From positions 1-64,000 of the forward strand of contig JBAKBP010012249.1 of the NCBI GenBank assembly GCA_037953745.1: DNA of 64,000 nt, written 5' to 3'. The translations under genes were made by a program, and so were the position numbers. Under the pieces are notes generated by a model that was not told the DNA's origin, did no database searches, and saw only the letters and a list, made by a program, of their open reading frames with translations. Below are positions 47,638 through 58,299 of this stretch, in pieces. Every line of letters begins with the position of its first letter. Position 1 is the first letter of the stretch. The DNA is from Lithodes maja. Lineage: Eukaryota; Arthropoda; Malacostraca; Decapoda; Lithodidae.

Positions 47638-50600
47638 ATATTTTTTAGCCACCGCTTTAGCCACCGCTTTAGAAAAGCCACCGCTTTTCTCCGGCGAGAC
47701 GTAGAAGTCGGCTAAAGGGGATCGGGGGCGGGGGGCCTGGTATCCTTCTCCCCTTAAATAAATCTACCAAAAAAACGAGACAGAGATAGGGGCGAGGGAA
47801 TGCGTTTGTGGTCCCGGACCCTAAGAATAGGAGCTTTGAATGTGCGTGGATGTAGTACGAATGAGAAGCGAGAGGATATTGGAAGGTTATTTGAAAGAAG
47901 GATGTATGATGTCCTTGCACTGAATGAAACAAAGATGAAAGGAGAGGGAGAAGTGGATTTTGGAAACGTGATAGGTAGAAAGTCTGGAGTAGACGAGGGA
48001 GTCAGGGGGAAAGAAGGAGTGGCTATTATTGTGAAGGAGGAGTTGAGAGAGTTTATAAAAGAGTGGAAAGAGGTGTCATCAAGGCTAATGTGGGTGAGAA
48101 TGCGGTTTAAGGGTGAAAGGTGGGTTTTTGTAAGTGCGTATGGACCAGGAAGTGAAAGAGAGTTAGACGAGGTAGAGGGTTTCTGGGAGGATTTGAGAGA
48201 TTGTCTACAAGGGTTTGATGAAAATGAAAATGTTATAGTTTTAGGGGACCTAAATGCTAGGGTAGGAAATGAGCCTGTTGAGGGAGTCATCGGTAGTTTT
48301 GGTGTGGATGGTGTAAACGAGAGTGGAGAAAGACTGAAAAATGTATGTGAAGAGTGTAGATTGAGTGTAGGTAATACGTTCTTCAAAAAAAGGCGTATAC
48401 ACAAGTACACCTGGCATAGACTTGTGAGGGGAGAGATTGTAGAGAGGGCATTGATGGATTATGTGCTGGTGACAAGGGAAAGATTGTGTAGACTGCTGGA
48501 TGTGAATGTGATGAGAGGTGAGGCGGAGGGTATGTCAGATCATTACCTGGTGGAGGGAAAGCTAAGAGTTAAGAGTTACAGGAGAATAAGAGACAAGCGT
48601 GAAGTAAGAGAGGTAATAAAAGTTAGTGAGTTAGAGAAGAGTGAAAAAGAGAGGGAGTACAAGGAAAGACTAAATGAAAAGTGGATGGAAGTGAGAGAGA
48701 TGGAAGAGAGAGAAGTAGAGGTTGAATGGCAACAGTTTAAGGAAGGAGTGAAAGCAAGTGCAGAGGTAGTATGCGGCAAAAGGAAAGTAGGAGGCAGAGG
48801 TATCAGGAAGGGAAGCGAGTGGTGGAATGATACGGTGAGAAAGGCAGTTGAGGAGAAGAGACAGTGTTTTGAGAGGGTTTTACAGGATGGTAGTGTTGAG
48901 GTATGGGAGAGGTACAAGGAGAAAAGGAGAGAGGCAAAACGGAAAATTAGAGAAGCGAAAAAAGATGCAAACGAAAGGTGGGGCCAAAGGCTGAGTGAGA
49001 ATTTTGAAGAACGAAAGAAGATGTTCTGGAAGGAGGTAAATAAAGTAAGGAAAGGAGGACAAAAGAGGGAAGAGTCAGTGAAAGATGAAAATGGAGAATT
49101 ACTAGTGGAACCAGTTGAAGTAAGGAAAAGATATGCTGAGTATTTTTAATCTTTGTTAAATACAAGAGATGGAAGAGAAGCAGTGATTGAAGCAGAGGTG
49201 GATGGAGATAGGTTACCCAGGCCACCCAGGTGGCAGGGAATGAATGAAAGGATTGAGGAAAATGAGGTGAAAGAAGCAGTGAAACAAATGAGAGCGGGAA
49301 AAGCAGAAGGTTTGGATGGTATTGCTGTGGAGTGTATAAAGAAGGGTGGAGATGTGATAATAGATTGGTTGGTGAGACTTTTCAATGTGTGCTTTGTTGT
49401 GTCAATGGTACCAATAGACTGGAAGAGTGCATGTATTGTGCCGTTGTACAAGGGGAAGGGAGATCGGCAGGAGTGTTCAAGTTATAGAGGTATTAGTTTA
49501 TTGTCAGTGGTTGGAAAGCTGTATGGCAGGGTGTTGATAGAGAGGATAATAAAGTGTACGGAAGTTGCAATAGGAGAAGAACAGTGCGGTTTTAGGAGGG
49601 GAAGAGGATGCGTGGATCAGATGTTTGCAGTAAGACAGTTATGCGAGAAGTATTTAGAGAAGCATAAGGAGATATTTTGGGCTTTTATGGACTTGGAAAA
49701 AGCATATGATCGTGTGGACCGTGAAGCAATGTGGAAGGTGTTAAGGATTTATGAAATAGGAGGAAATTTGTTAGAAGCAGTTAAGAGTTTTTATGAAGGG
49801 AGCAGAGCATGTGTGAGAGTAGGAAATGGTGAGTTGAGTGAATGGTTTGAGGTAAAGGTAGGTTTGCGACAGGGTTGTGTAATGTCACCATGGCTGTTTA
49901 ATATGTTTATGGATGGTGTGGTGAGGGAGGTGAAAAGGAGAACTATGGGAAGAGGATTGGGTTTAGTAGGAAAGAATGGTAGAGATTGGGAGTTGAATCA
50001 GTTGCTGTTCGCTGATGACACAGCATTGGTGGCGGATTCTGATGAAAAACTGCAGCGGGTAGTCAAAGAGTTTGGTGTGGTTTGTGGAAGGAGGAAACTG
50101 AAGGTGAACGTCAATAAAAGTAAAGTAATGGTGTGTAATAGGGGAGAGCATAGGGTGAATCTAGATGTGAGGCTGGATGGGGAAATATTGGAACAAGTAG
50201 AGTGTTTTAAATATCTAGGAGGAACGATAAGCAGGAGTGGAGGTATGGAAGTGGAGGTAAAACAGAGAGTGTGTGAAGGAAGGAAGGTTTTCGGAGCAAT
50301 GGGAAGTATGTGGAAGACGAGAAATCTCGGAGTGAAAGTAAAAAGTGCACTGTATCAAGGAATTGTTGTGCCAACAGTGATGTATGGGGCTGAGACATGG
50401 GCTCTGAAGAAAAAGGAGAAAAGAGGGCTGGATGTGATGGAGATGAGCTGCTTGAGGAGTATGTGTGGAGTTACTCGTAGAGACAGATTGAGGAATGAAG
50501 AGATACGTAGGAGAGTGGGGCAGCAGGAACATTTGTCAGCCAGAGTGGACAGAAGGGTGCTGAGCTGGTATGGTCATGTTGAACGAATGGGAGATGAAAG

Positions 50601-51175
50601 GCTTACAAAGAGAATATGTGAGTCAGGTACAAGGGGAGATAGAAGGGCAGGAAGACCCCCATTGAGATGGAGAGACTGTGTAAGAAAGGCTTTGGATGAT
50701 AGAGGAATGACTATAGATCAGGCAGGGGAAGTGGTGGTGGACAGGAGTGAATGGAGAATGCTTGTGAATAGTTGAGTGAACACGTGGTCATTTGGAGTAA
50801 GGGGTCGGGCGCAAGTTCGACTAGATAATAGTCCATCAGGCGCCTGGCCCGGGGGGACGATTAATATGAAGGGTGTGCCTGGAAGTGTGGTGGGAGGGCT
50901 TGTGGCTTTGGCTCCGCTGCATGTCTGCCTGCCGAGATCGGAACCTCTCCGGGTGGTCAGGGGCCGGGGGAGTGCTGGAGCGACCTTGGTAACCCTGGTC
51001 TCTGGGTCTTCTCCTGGGTGACCTGGATGTGTGTGAGTTTGTGTTTTGTATCTGTGTTTATTTTTTGTTTTATGTTGTTTCTGTGTTTTCCCTGTTCTTG
51101 CTCTGTCTTGAGTCGGCTACCCCCAAAATGGGGATTGGGCCTGAGCATATAGATAGATAGATAGATATTTTTTAG
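47638..51175 (+). mobile_element. RTE-like LINE copy B with 11-bp target duplication
   Basis: ATATTTTTTAG at 47638-47648 and 51165-51175 flanks the whole element (47649-51164), which ends in a TAGA tail. Compared with copy A it carries about 36 extra 5' bases made of three CCACCGCTTT-type copies. Inserted in the exon array between Y2 and Y3. Confidence 0.88.
47800..50775 (+). pseudogene. RTE-like EN-RT polyprotein, one nonsense codon
   Basis: About 990 codons, interrupted only by TAA at 49147-49149, where copy A has GAA. The endonuclease has LNVRGCSTNEK, DVLALNETKMKG and VLGDLNARVG (near residue 149). The RT has AFMDLEKAYDRVD (near 630), GLRQGCVMSPWLFNMFMDGV (near 688) and LLFADDTALVADSDE (near 737); then PTVMYGAETWAL and LSWYGHVERM (near 922). 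RTE-type LINEs encode one such protein, which nicks target DNA and primes reverse transcription from the nick. A single substitution separates this copy from an open frame, so either it is newly dead or the base is wrong. Confidence 0.9.
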
Positions 51176-51206
51176 TTTACCTCTGTCTTTGAAATTATAG
51201 TAGTCC

Positions 51207-51410
51207 TGATGACAAAGTGATCCCCCAACACGAACATGTGACTGATTAATCCGTAGCTGATGATATATTCTAACATGCCATATATACTGTACTTGTTCCC
51301 ATAATGCAGTTAAAGGACTCAAGTTTATACTTTCATTGACAGGTTGGCAAAAGTGGAGTAATCACTTGAGGATGGTTGAGCAAGATACCAGTAACTTTGA
51401 GGTAAGTTGA
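51207..51410 (+). other. Exon-array unit 3: conserved block and exon Y3
   Basis: GATGACAAAGTGATCCCCCA block; acceptor TTTCATTGACAG; exon Y3 (51343-51401, 59 bp) with strong donor GTAAGT. One frame is open (WQKWSNHLRMVEQDTSNFE), but not the frame open in Y2. Confidence 0.5.
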
Positions 51411-51474
51411 TTTTATCTTGTTAACAATTTGTTTGTTACTGTGGTAGATTGTGTTCTTTAATTATTATGTTACC

Positions 51475-51584
51475 TCCACCAACCGACTTTACTCCTAAAC
51501 TCAATTATTGAAATCAACAAATACATGTGGCAGTCCAGGGATTCGAACCTAGGATGCTCACACCGAAATTCAGTACATTCAAAA
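51475..51584 (-). mobile_element. tRNA-derived SINE (family T)
   Basis: Reverse complement: GGTTCGAATCCCTGGACTGC, CACATGTATTTGTTGATTTC. Confidence 0.6.
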
Positions 51585-51702
51585 TATTATTTTATTAAGC
51601 GTAATTTCCACATCGATTTTGATCATTTTTTTTGCCTTTATCTTGTGTCGTCCCAGTTTTGGTTTGTTTATTTTGCAAGTTTTACATTATAATTACAGTA
51701 TT
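51585..51702 (+). repeat. Family R retroposon copy
   Basis: Ends GCAAGTTTTACATTATAATT; core TTTCCACATCGATTTTGAT. Confidence 0.6.
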
Positions 51703-51733
51703 GTATGATGACCAAGTGTATATTGAAATTAGA

Positions 51734-53067
51734 TATACTGTTGTTGTTGTTGTTGTTGTTGTTCCCTAGGCTGCCTGGCCGAACAGCCCCGAGTCCCTGA
51801 GGAAGGCCATGGCCACGATCGGGATTTCCCACAGAGCTCTCATTGAGTGTAGATTGTGTTGTTGGCGTAAGTGGTTGTGTGAAATGCAGTCTTCTATGAT
51901 GTGTTTAATGGTATGGGGTGCTGTGTTACATCCCGGGCAGGCGTCGACAACGGAGTCATCCAGTCTCTTCTGATAGCTCAGGAGAGCTGGATGGTGTCCG
52001 CATCTCAGCCTGGCCAGGTGGACTCTGTCCTCGCGAGGAAGGGAGGATTCGGAAGGATGGATTTCGGGAGGTCGTGCATGCAGCTGCGTGTTGTCTGTGA
52101 GTGAGTGGATGGATCGGCGAGAGATATGGGTATGGATGTGCTTCTGGAAGTTGGTTCGGGGTGGGCAGGGAGGGAGAGAGGACAATAATTGTGTGTGATA
52201 CCGTGTGCTGGGTGTTGTTTTGATATTTCTTGGTGTCTGTGGGTGTGTTGCCATGTAGTTTAGTGGGTGGTCTTGGTTCGTGGAGGCTGCTGCCAGGAAT
52301 TGAGTGCCTCTGATGTCCAGATGGTCTTTGACTTTGAGGATTTTGGTTTCTTGATGTAGGTGATCTGTGGGTGCAGTAGCTGTGCAGCCTGTAATGATCT
52401 TCAGGGCTTTGTTTTGAATAGTCTGTAAGGTCTTATGATGTGTTTCAGCTAGGTTAGAAGCCCAGGCTGGGCTTGCGTATTCCATCACTGATCTTATGTA
52501 TTGTTTATATACTGTGGTGGTAGTTTCTTTGTTGTGTCCAAATTTTGTGTGAGCAAGTGACCTGAGGGCGTTAAGTCTGGGTGTCAGTTTCTTTTTAATG
52601 TTTGTGGTGTGCTGTTTGAATGTCATATGAGTATCATATGTTACTCCTAGGATTTTGGGTGTGTGTGTATGTGTTAGGGGTGTGTTGTTTATGGTGAGTT
52701 GAGGGATTTATTTGTGTTCTGTCCAGCTTGTGAGCAGGGTTGCGGTGGATTTGGCTGGGGCTAGATTAAGTCTGTTTGTAGTGCACCAGCCATGTAGTGT
52801 GTTGAGATAGGGTTGAAGGAGATCTGTTGCTCTTTTTGGGTCATGGTGTGTGCATGTGAGTGTTATGTCATCTGCATAGGAAGCCAAGTTTATTTGGGGC
52901 GTATTGGGTGTAGTTAAATCGTGCATGTACAGATTGAAGAGTGCGGGCGATTGGACGGATCCTTGTGGGACTCCGTTTGTAAAGTTTCTGATTTTAGATG
53001 ACTGACCGGCAAAAGATACGTGTGCACATCTGCCTGCTAGGAAGTTGGCCAGCCACCTTTATACTGT
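51734..53067 (-). pseudogene. I/Jockey-like LINE, 5'-truncated, (CAA)n tail
   Basis: Flanked by TATACTGT (51734-51741 and 53060-53067). On the minus strand it opens inside the RT with WLANFLAGRCAHVSFAG, NGVPQGSVQSPALFNLYMHD and INLASYADDITLTC (YADD), then has one stop near 52706 and continues 286 codons: YKQYIRSVMEYASPAWASNL, LQTIQNKALKIITGC, and a Cys/His cluster CPGCNTAPHTIKHIIEDC. It ends AMAFLRDSGLFGQAA and a (CAA)n tail. The order is that of I/Jockey/Nimb-type LINEs; exact clade not determined. Endonuclease and ORF1 are missing. Confidence 0.85.
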
Positions 53068-53135
53068 AGATAGTATAACTGATTTGGCTTTACTTTAGTA
53101 TATACATGTTGCAGTGGACTACATACATACTTTGA

Positions 53136-53330
53136 TAGTGATGACCTAGTGATCCCCCAGCATGACTAAGTGACTGATTGATCCATATCTGATTAGGTTT
53201 ATTTATCATCTAAGACTATTTTTACTATAAAAAAATCTACATTTATACTTCTATTTTACAGATTGACTAGAGGGAGTGGCTTGCAGAAGAGAATGGAAAA
53301 CCACTCGCATATACTGGTAAGTTGCATTAT
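53136..53330 (+). other. Exon-array unit 4: conserved block and exon Y4
   Basis: GATGACCTAGTGATCCCCCA block (diverged), acceptor TTCTATTTTACAG, exon Y4 (53262-53316, 55 bp), donor GTAAGT. REWLAEENGKPLAYTG in one frame parallels the Y2 peptide; a TAG precedes it in that frame. Confidence 0.45.
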
Positions 53331-53344
53331 GTATTATTAAGAAT

Positions 53345-53575
53345 CCATGTATGTATATACTCAGGCTCATACCCCATAGCTGGAGGTGGCCGACACGAGA
53401 CAGAGCCCGAACAGGGATAAAAAAAAACAAAAAAAAAACAACAACAACACAGAAATAACATTACACATCTAGGTTGCCCAGGAGAAGACCCAGAGACCTT
53501 GGCCCATTTGGGTTCTCCAACAAAAGACTCCTAGACCTCCCGGAGAGGTTCCGGTCTCAGCAGGCAGACACGCAG
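53345..53575 (-). mobile_element. RTE-like LINE 3' UTR fragment
   Basis: Reverse complement of GAGTATATACATA-type tail with CTGTTCGGGCTCTGTCTCGT and TGGGTCTTCTCCTGGGCAAC. Confidence 0.65.
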
Positions 53576-53765
53576 CAACAAGATTATGTAATGTCACCGT
53601 GGATGTTTAATGTATTTACGAATGGTGTGCTGAGAGACATAAAAATGAGAACTGCGGGTAGATGATTGGGTTTAGTAGGAAAGAATGGTGGGGATTTGGA
53701 GTTGAATAAATTGCTGTTTGCTGATGACACAGCGTTGGTGGCGAATTCTGTGAAGCTGAGAACTT
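53576..53765 (+). pseudogene. RTE-like LINE RT fragment
   Basis: DYVMSPWMFNVFTNGVLRDI and LLFADDTALVANS with one stop between them. It lies head-to-head with the previous RTE fragment, so an inversion or two insertions are needed. Confidence 0.7.
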
Positions 53766-53767
53766 CT

Positions 53768-53912
53768 AATGTAAAACTTACAACTTTACAAACCAAAACA
53801 GGGACGACATGATATAAAGACAAAAGAACTTGTCAAAATCGCGATGTGGAAATAACGCTTTAGTAAAATATGATTTTGAAATAATCGAACACAAAACCAC
53901 CACATTGCAATG
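53768..53912 (-). repeat. Family R retroposon copy
   Basis: AATGTAAAACTTAC ... AAAATCGCGATGTGGAAAT ... CCACCACATT. Confidence 0.6.
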
Positions 53913-53924
53913 AAGTGTTCATCA

Positions 53925-55836
53925 TCATCATCATCATCTCCGACGCCTTGTTTCCCCCTGGGAAACCCCCACTAGAGGATGGCCATGACAGAAACGTCTC
54001 CAAGCTACTTTGTCAAGACATGCCTCCTTTGCCCGTGCCACAATGCCCCTTCCACTACGTGGAAGTTTTTCTTCAATATATTTTTCCACTTTCTTTTCCC
54101 ATACCATAGGTGGTCTTCCCAGGGTGTCAAACCGGAACAATATTGTTTGAAGACTTGAATGAATATGAAAAGGATTGTAAGAAAATTAGCATAAAATAGC
54201 ATTATTTTGGCCATTTTAGCATTTCCAAACACATAATTTTAGCTATAAACTATAATTCAGTCTTTGCATATACAATAATAAAGACTACAAAATAATGGAC
54301 TCGGTTTTCGTTTGACACCCTGGGTCTTCCACTACTAGCAGTTCCACTCACCTGACTCCCATACATCTTTCTTGGCATTCTGTCTTCATCCATTCTCTGA
54401 ACATGACCATACCACCTCAAAGTACTTCTCTTTATCCACTCAACCACACCACAATCAATGCCCAAAGCCTGCTCTTCCATTCCAAAGGACTCATACACTT
54501 CCCTATTACTTGGCCCATCTAGCCTATTCATGCCAGCTGCCATTCTGAAAAAGCTCATTTCCACAGCTCTCAGTTTGAAGAGGTCCTCGTCATTTGCCGT
54601 CCATGTCTCGCTTCCATACAAGAGTGTTGGGAGCAGCACACTGTTTCTCAGTGACTTTTTGACTTCCTGGCTAACCATTCTTCCTAAGAGAACTCTATCA
54701 AGTTCTCCAATCACCTTTCTCCTTTGCATTTTTCTCTCTTTTATCTCACTCTCCATTTTACCATATTTGCATAGTACAGCTCCCAAATACTTGAAACTTT
54801 CAACCTCTTCTAGTACTTCATTTTTATTTTACAACTTTTCTTGTGTTCTTTCTTGATTCTATATTTGTCCTTAAAATCTATGGTTTCATGCATTCTTCTC
54901 CCAAACACCATTACCTTACATTTCCCTACATTTCGCTACATTGACCTTTAACTTTCTCTTTTCACATACCCTGTCAAAATCAGTGACCACTCTCTGAAGG
55001 TCTTCATCATTTTCCGCCAACAGGACTGCATCGTCCGCATATAGGCATGTTAAAATCTTCCATGTTCTTCCCTCTGATTCCAGTATAGCTCCCACACCCA
55101 TTGATACAGCCCTACATTCCCTAATCACTCCATCCATGTATATATTGAACAACCAAGCTGACATGACACATCCCTGTCTTACACCTACATTGACCTCAAA
55201 ACTTTCACTTAACTTATCCCCTACCTTCTCATTTGCCATTGCATTCCTATAAAAAGATTTTACTGCCATTAGCAACTTTCCTCCCACACCATATACTGTT
55301 AACACATCCCACAGGCCCTCCCAGTCTACTTTGTCGTAGGCTTTTTCCAAATCCATGAATGCTGCATAGAGTTTTCTGTTTTTGGCCAGATACTTCTCTA
55401 CCAACAATCGCATTGAGGCTATCTGGTCAACGCAGCCCCTGCCCTTTCTGAAACCTCCCTGTTCCTCGCCTATATTGTCATCCGTTATCTTCTGTAGCCT
55501 CTCTGTTACTACTCTTGCGTGTACCTTTCCAGGTATGCTAAGCAAGCTAATTCCCCTATAATTCTTACACTTCTTTACTACCCTTCCCTTTGTACAAGGG
55601 TACTATCACAGCTTTCCTCCAGTCCTCTGGTACACTTTCCTTTTCCCATGCTAATATACATAACCTATGCATTATGTCAACCGCTTCTTCTCCTCCATAT
55701 CTGTATTTTGTTGCATTACATTCTTCATTTAATTTTCTCACATTTATTCGCTCTACTGTCAGTTTTCTCCCTTTCCTCTCATATTTCCACTCTTTCCTTA
55801 TCCTCACTTTTGTCAGCACTGTATAGTTCAGTATAG
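53925..55836 (-). pseudogene. RTE-like LINE (subfamily 2), longest copy
   Basis: Read downward: IMHRLCILAWEKESVPEDWR, AVIVPLYKGKGS (55.6 kb), GFRKGRGCVDQIASMRLLVE, AAFMDLEKAYDKVDWEG, NVGVRQGCVMSAWLFNIYMD, LTCLYADDAVLLAENDEDLQ (near 55.0 kb), then YGKMESEIKERKMQ, PTLLYGSETWTAND, LRWYGHVQRMDEDRMPR and finally WRRFCHGHPLVGVSQGE with a (ATG)n tail. The endonuclease is missing and frameshifts separate the parts. A hAT-like MITE at 54112-54330 interrupts the C-terminal region. Confidence 0.85.
54112..54330. mobile_element. hAT-like MITE, 8-bp target duplication
   Basis: GGTCTTCC at 54112-54119 and 54323-54330 flanks a 203-bp element with perfect 13-bp ends CAGGGTGTCAAAC / GTTTGACACCCTG. The paralogous LINE at 1960-1985 shows the empty site. 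Eight-base duplication with CAG ends fits hAT. Confidence 0.9.
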
Positions 55837-55899
55837 TTTGTCAGCACTGTATAGTTCAGTATAGTTTGTCAGTACTGTATATGAAGTGTTCAGTTATAC

Positions 55900-56112
55900 T
55901 TATCCCCTTCTGTACCGCAGCATCTTTTTAATATTATTCTAGCAATAATTAGTCAATTTTGTGCAGCTTAAGAAGGATCTGTGGTAGTAAAAAAAGGTTA
56001 AGTGAGATAGTTCGAAACCTGTTATTTGCTGGAGGCCCTTTTTAAACAGAATAAAATTGTCTATTAGTAGCCAGCATAAAGTTAAAAATGCGTCCCCGGT
56101 ACAGGGGTTATG
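55900..56112. mobile_element. P1 piggyBac-type MITE, diverged
   Basis: TTATCCCCTTCTGTACCG ... CCCCGGTACAGGGGTTAT; interior GAAGGATCTGTGGTAGTAAA. Confidence 0.65.
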
Positions 56113-56139
56113 GTCGATCAAGTCTCCTCTGTTGTCGTC

Positions 56140-56566
56140 GATGAGGGAGTCGCCCCACAAGTAGAGAATGGTACAGGTCTCCCTCACTATCCGATGAGGG
56201 AGTCGCCCCACAAGTAGAGAATGGTACAGGTCTCCCTCACTATCCGATGAGGGAGTCGCCCCACAAGTAGAGAATGGTACAGGTCTCCCTCACTATCCGA
56301 TGAGGGAGTCGCCCCACAAGTAGAGAATGGTACAGGTCTCCCTCACTATCCGATGAGGGAGTCGCCCCACAAGTAGAGAATGGTACAGGTCTCCCTCACT
56401 ATCCGATGAGGGAGTCGCCCCACAAGTAGAGAATGGTACAGGTCTCCCTCACTATCCGATGAGGGAGTCGCCCCACAAGTAGAGAATGGTACAGGTCTCC
56501 CTCACTATCCGATGAGGGAGTCGCCCCACAAGTAGAGAATGGTACAGGTCTCCCTCACTATCCGAT
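56140..56566. repeat. 53-bp tandem repeat, eight copies
   Basis: Units start GATGAGGGAGTCGCCCCAC at 56140 and every 53 bases to 56511; the copies look identical by eye. 53 is not a multiple of three, so it is not a protein repeat. Confidence 0.95.
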
Positions 56567-56679
56567 GCCCCGATTTACTGTATCATTATAGGTTTTTAGG
56601 TGTTTGGGTTTTGGCTGGTCCGAGAACGCATCCCCATTTATATTAGGGTTCGCTATAGGATTTTTTCCATATAAGATCG

Positions 56680-57180
56680 GGTTTTAACCCTTCTTTGGCG
56701 GCGCCCGGCTATTGTCGAGTGAAATAAATGTGGCCTATGTGGCGGGTCACGGCTATTGTCGAGTGCAATTTTGAGCACGTAATGTGCTCTGAGAGAGAGC
56801 GGATCGGTGGGAGGAGCGTAGGTTACCTTATGACCGCTCGCCACGGTGGCTGTGGAGCTACTGAGATGTACTCCACCTTCTCTCACTCGTTTCACACGTA
56901 ATAATGTAAGAAAATGACCGTATTTTACCGATTTTGCCCTTCGGTTGCACGATCGTTGCAAGACAACCAGTGAAGGATGGTTCTGGTGTCATTGGAAAGT
57001 TGAATTAACGCCCTTTCAGGGATACATACTTGTATTACGCTCTGGCCCTTGTTTATGCATGAAAATGACCACGGAAACAAGCTTGTTTACGGTAAAACCC
57101 CCCGCTGGGCGGCACAGTCAAATATACTCCACCACCCGCTCTTTGAGTGAACGTAACCCATCGTAAATCGAGGGACACTT
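56680..57180. mobile_element. Mixed DNA-transposon remnants (family K interior, mariner-like end)
   Basis: TGGCGGCGCCCGGCTATTGTCGAGTG (in two parts near 56700 and 56750), an interior homologous to family K (CAACCAGTGAAGGATGG, GGTGTCATTGGAAAG) and a right end CGTAAATCGAGGGACACTTG. No clean pair of ends was defined. Confidence 0.4.
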
Positions 57181-57214
57181 GTAACTTAAATGTTAGATGA
57201 TAACACTATTATAA

Positions 57215-57262
57215 TGTACAGTATAATTTGCAAAACAAACAAACCAAAACAGAAAGTGCACA
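57215..57262 (-). repeat. Family R fragment
   Basis: ATAATTTGCAAAACAAACAAACCAAAACAG only; very short. Confidence 0.4.
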
Positions 57263-57279
57263 ATATAAATTCATATCAC

Positions 57280-57415
57280 CAACCCACCAATTAACTTACA
57301 AATAAACCTAATTCATGAAACGATGAATACATGTGGTACTCCATGGATTTGAACCTAGGATACTTGCACCAAAATTCTGCGCACTAACCATTACACTATC
57401 ACGACCGTTAAAGGT
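57280..57415 (-). mobile_element. tRNA-derived SINE (family T)
   Basis: Reverse complement: GTGATAGTGTAATGGTTAGT (A-box region), GGTTCAAATCCATGGAGTAC (B-box region), CACATGTATTCATCG, then a GTAAGTTAATTGGTGGGTTG tail. Confidence 0.7.
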
Positions 57416-57859
57416 TTATGCACAAGCCTACGACATACAACCCAAAAGAACCCATCAAAATCACCATGCGGTAAGAACGCATTGAAGATTTAGCAAAATG
57501 ATAATAAAAAACATTTACAGTTTATAGCTTATTGTAATAAGTAACACCCCGTTCTTTCATAGCCACCTCCTTGGGGATCAAGGCATCTGACAATGAATAT
57601 CATAATTACTTTTACCAGTATAAGCTATACAACCCTATCTTGTCATATAGAATTAATTAAAATTGCTATGGTATTCATTTTGTTATATGACAAATGTGGG
57701 ATATTCCCACTTTAAAATCCTTACATTTTAAAAAATATAGTAGTAAGAAAAATCTACAGACCAAATGCCCTCTGCATGTAGGGACCAACGTTCACAGGGC
57801 TTAAGATAAAAATAGTTAAGATAATATAGATGATGAACCTTTTTATATTTGGTGAATAA

Positions 57860-57957
57860 TATGATCCTGCAGATCCAATTCTGAACATTTTACTGTGTAT
57901 AGAAATAAGTTAGTGGTTATTGGGATGATGTTAATGTTATACTTGTTTTTTCAGGTG
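57860..57957 (+). other. Exon-array unit: third intron block leading to an X-type acceptor
   Basis: ATGATCCTGCAGATCCAATT followed 90 bases later by CTTGTTTTTTCAG (ends 57956). The exon itself is replaced by an RTE 3' UTR fragment. Confidence 0.5.
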
Positions 57958-57964
57958 GTAATAA

Positions 57965-58125
57965 CCGCCCTGACTGGTGTGGCCGACTCAAGACAGAACC
58001 CGATTAGGGACAACACAACACAACAGAACACAAAACGATGAACACACAAAACACAAATTCACACACATCTAGGTCACCCAGGAGAAGACCCAGAGACCAG
58101 GGATCACCAAGGTCCATACATACAT
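57965..58125 (-). mobile_element. RTE-like LINE 3' UTR fragment
   Basis: Reverse complement has CGGGTTCTGTCTTGAGTCGG, AGATGTGTGTGAATTTGTG and TGGGTCTTCTCCTGGGTGAC. Confidence 0.7.
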
Positions 58126-58144
58126 AAATTTAAAGACCAAACGC

Positions 58145-58215
58145 TCCACACTAAGCGCGGTTCTGGTCTCACGTCCTAATGGCGGCGCTCCAGGCAGCCC
58201 TGTTAAGAGCTGCCT
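58145..58215 (-). pseudogene. Short 3' piece of the 5.4-9.0 kb LINE family
   Basis: GTCTCACGTCCTAATGGCGG / CTCCAGGCAGCCCTGTTAAG parallels 5370-5430. Confidence 0.5.
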
Positions 58216-58299
58216 CACTTGTAGGTTCTTTGATTTAAGATAAGACTAATGAATTAGTTTAATTTGTATGCTATGACATGATAGCTTAATGAGGTAATG

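Noticed and set aside
56140..56566. Regular 53-bp repeats resembling a CRISPR array
   Set aside because: There are no unique spacers: the whole 53-bp unit repeats. The context is eukaryotic.
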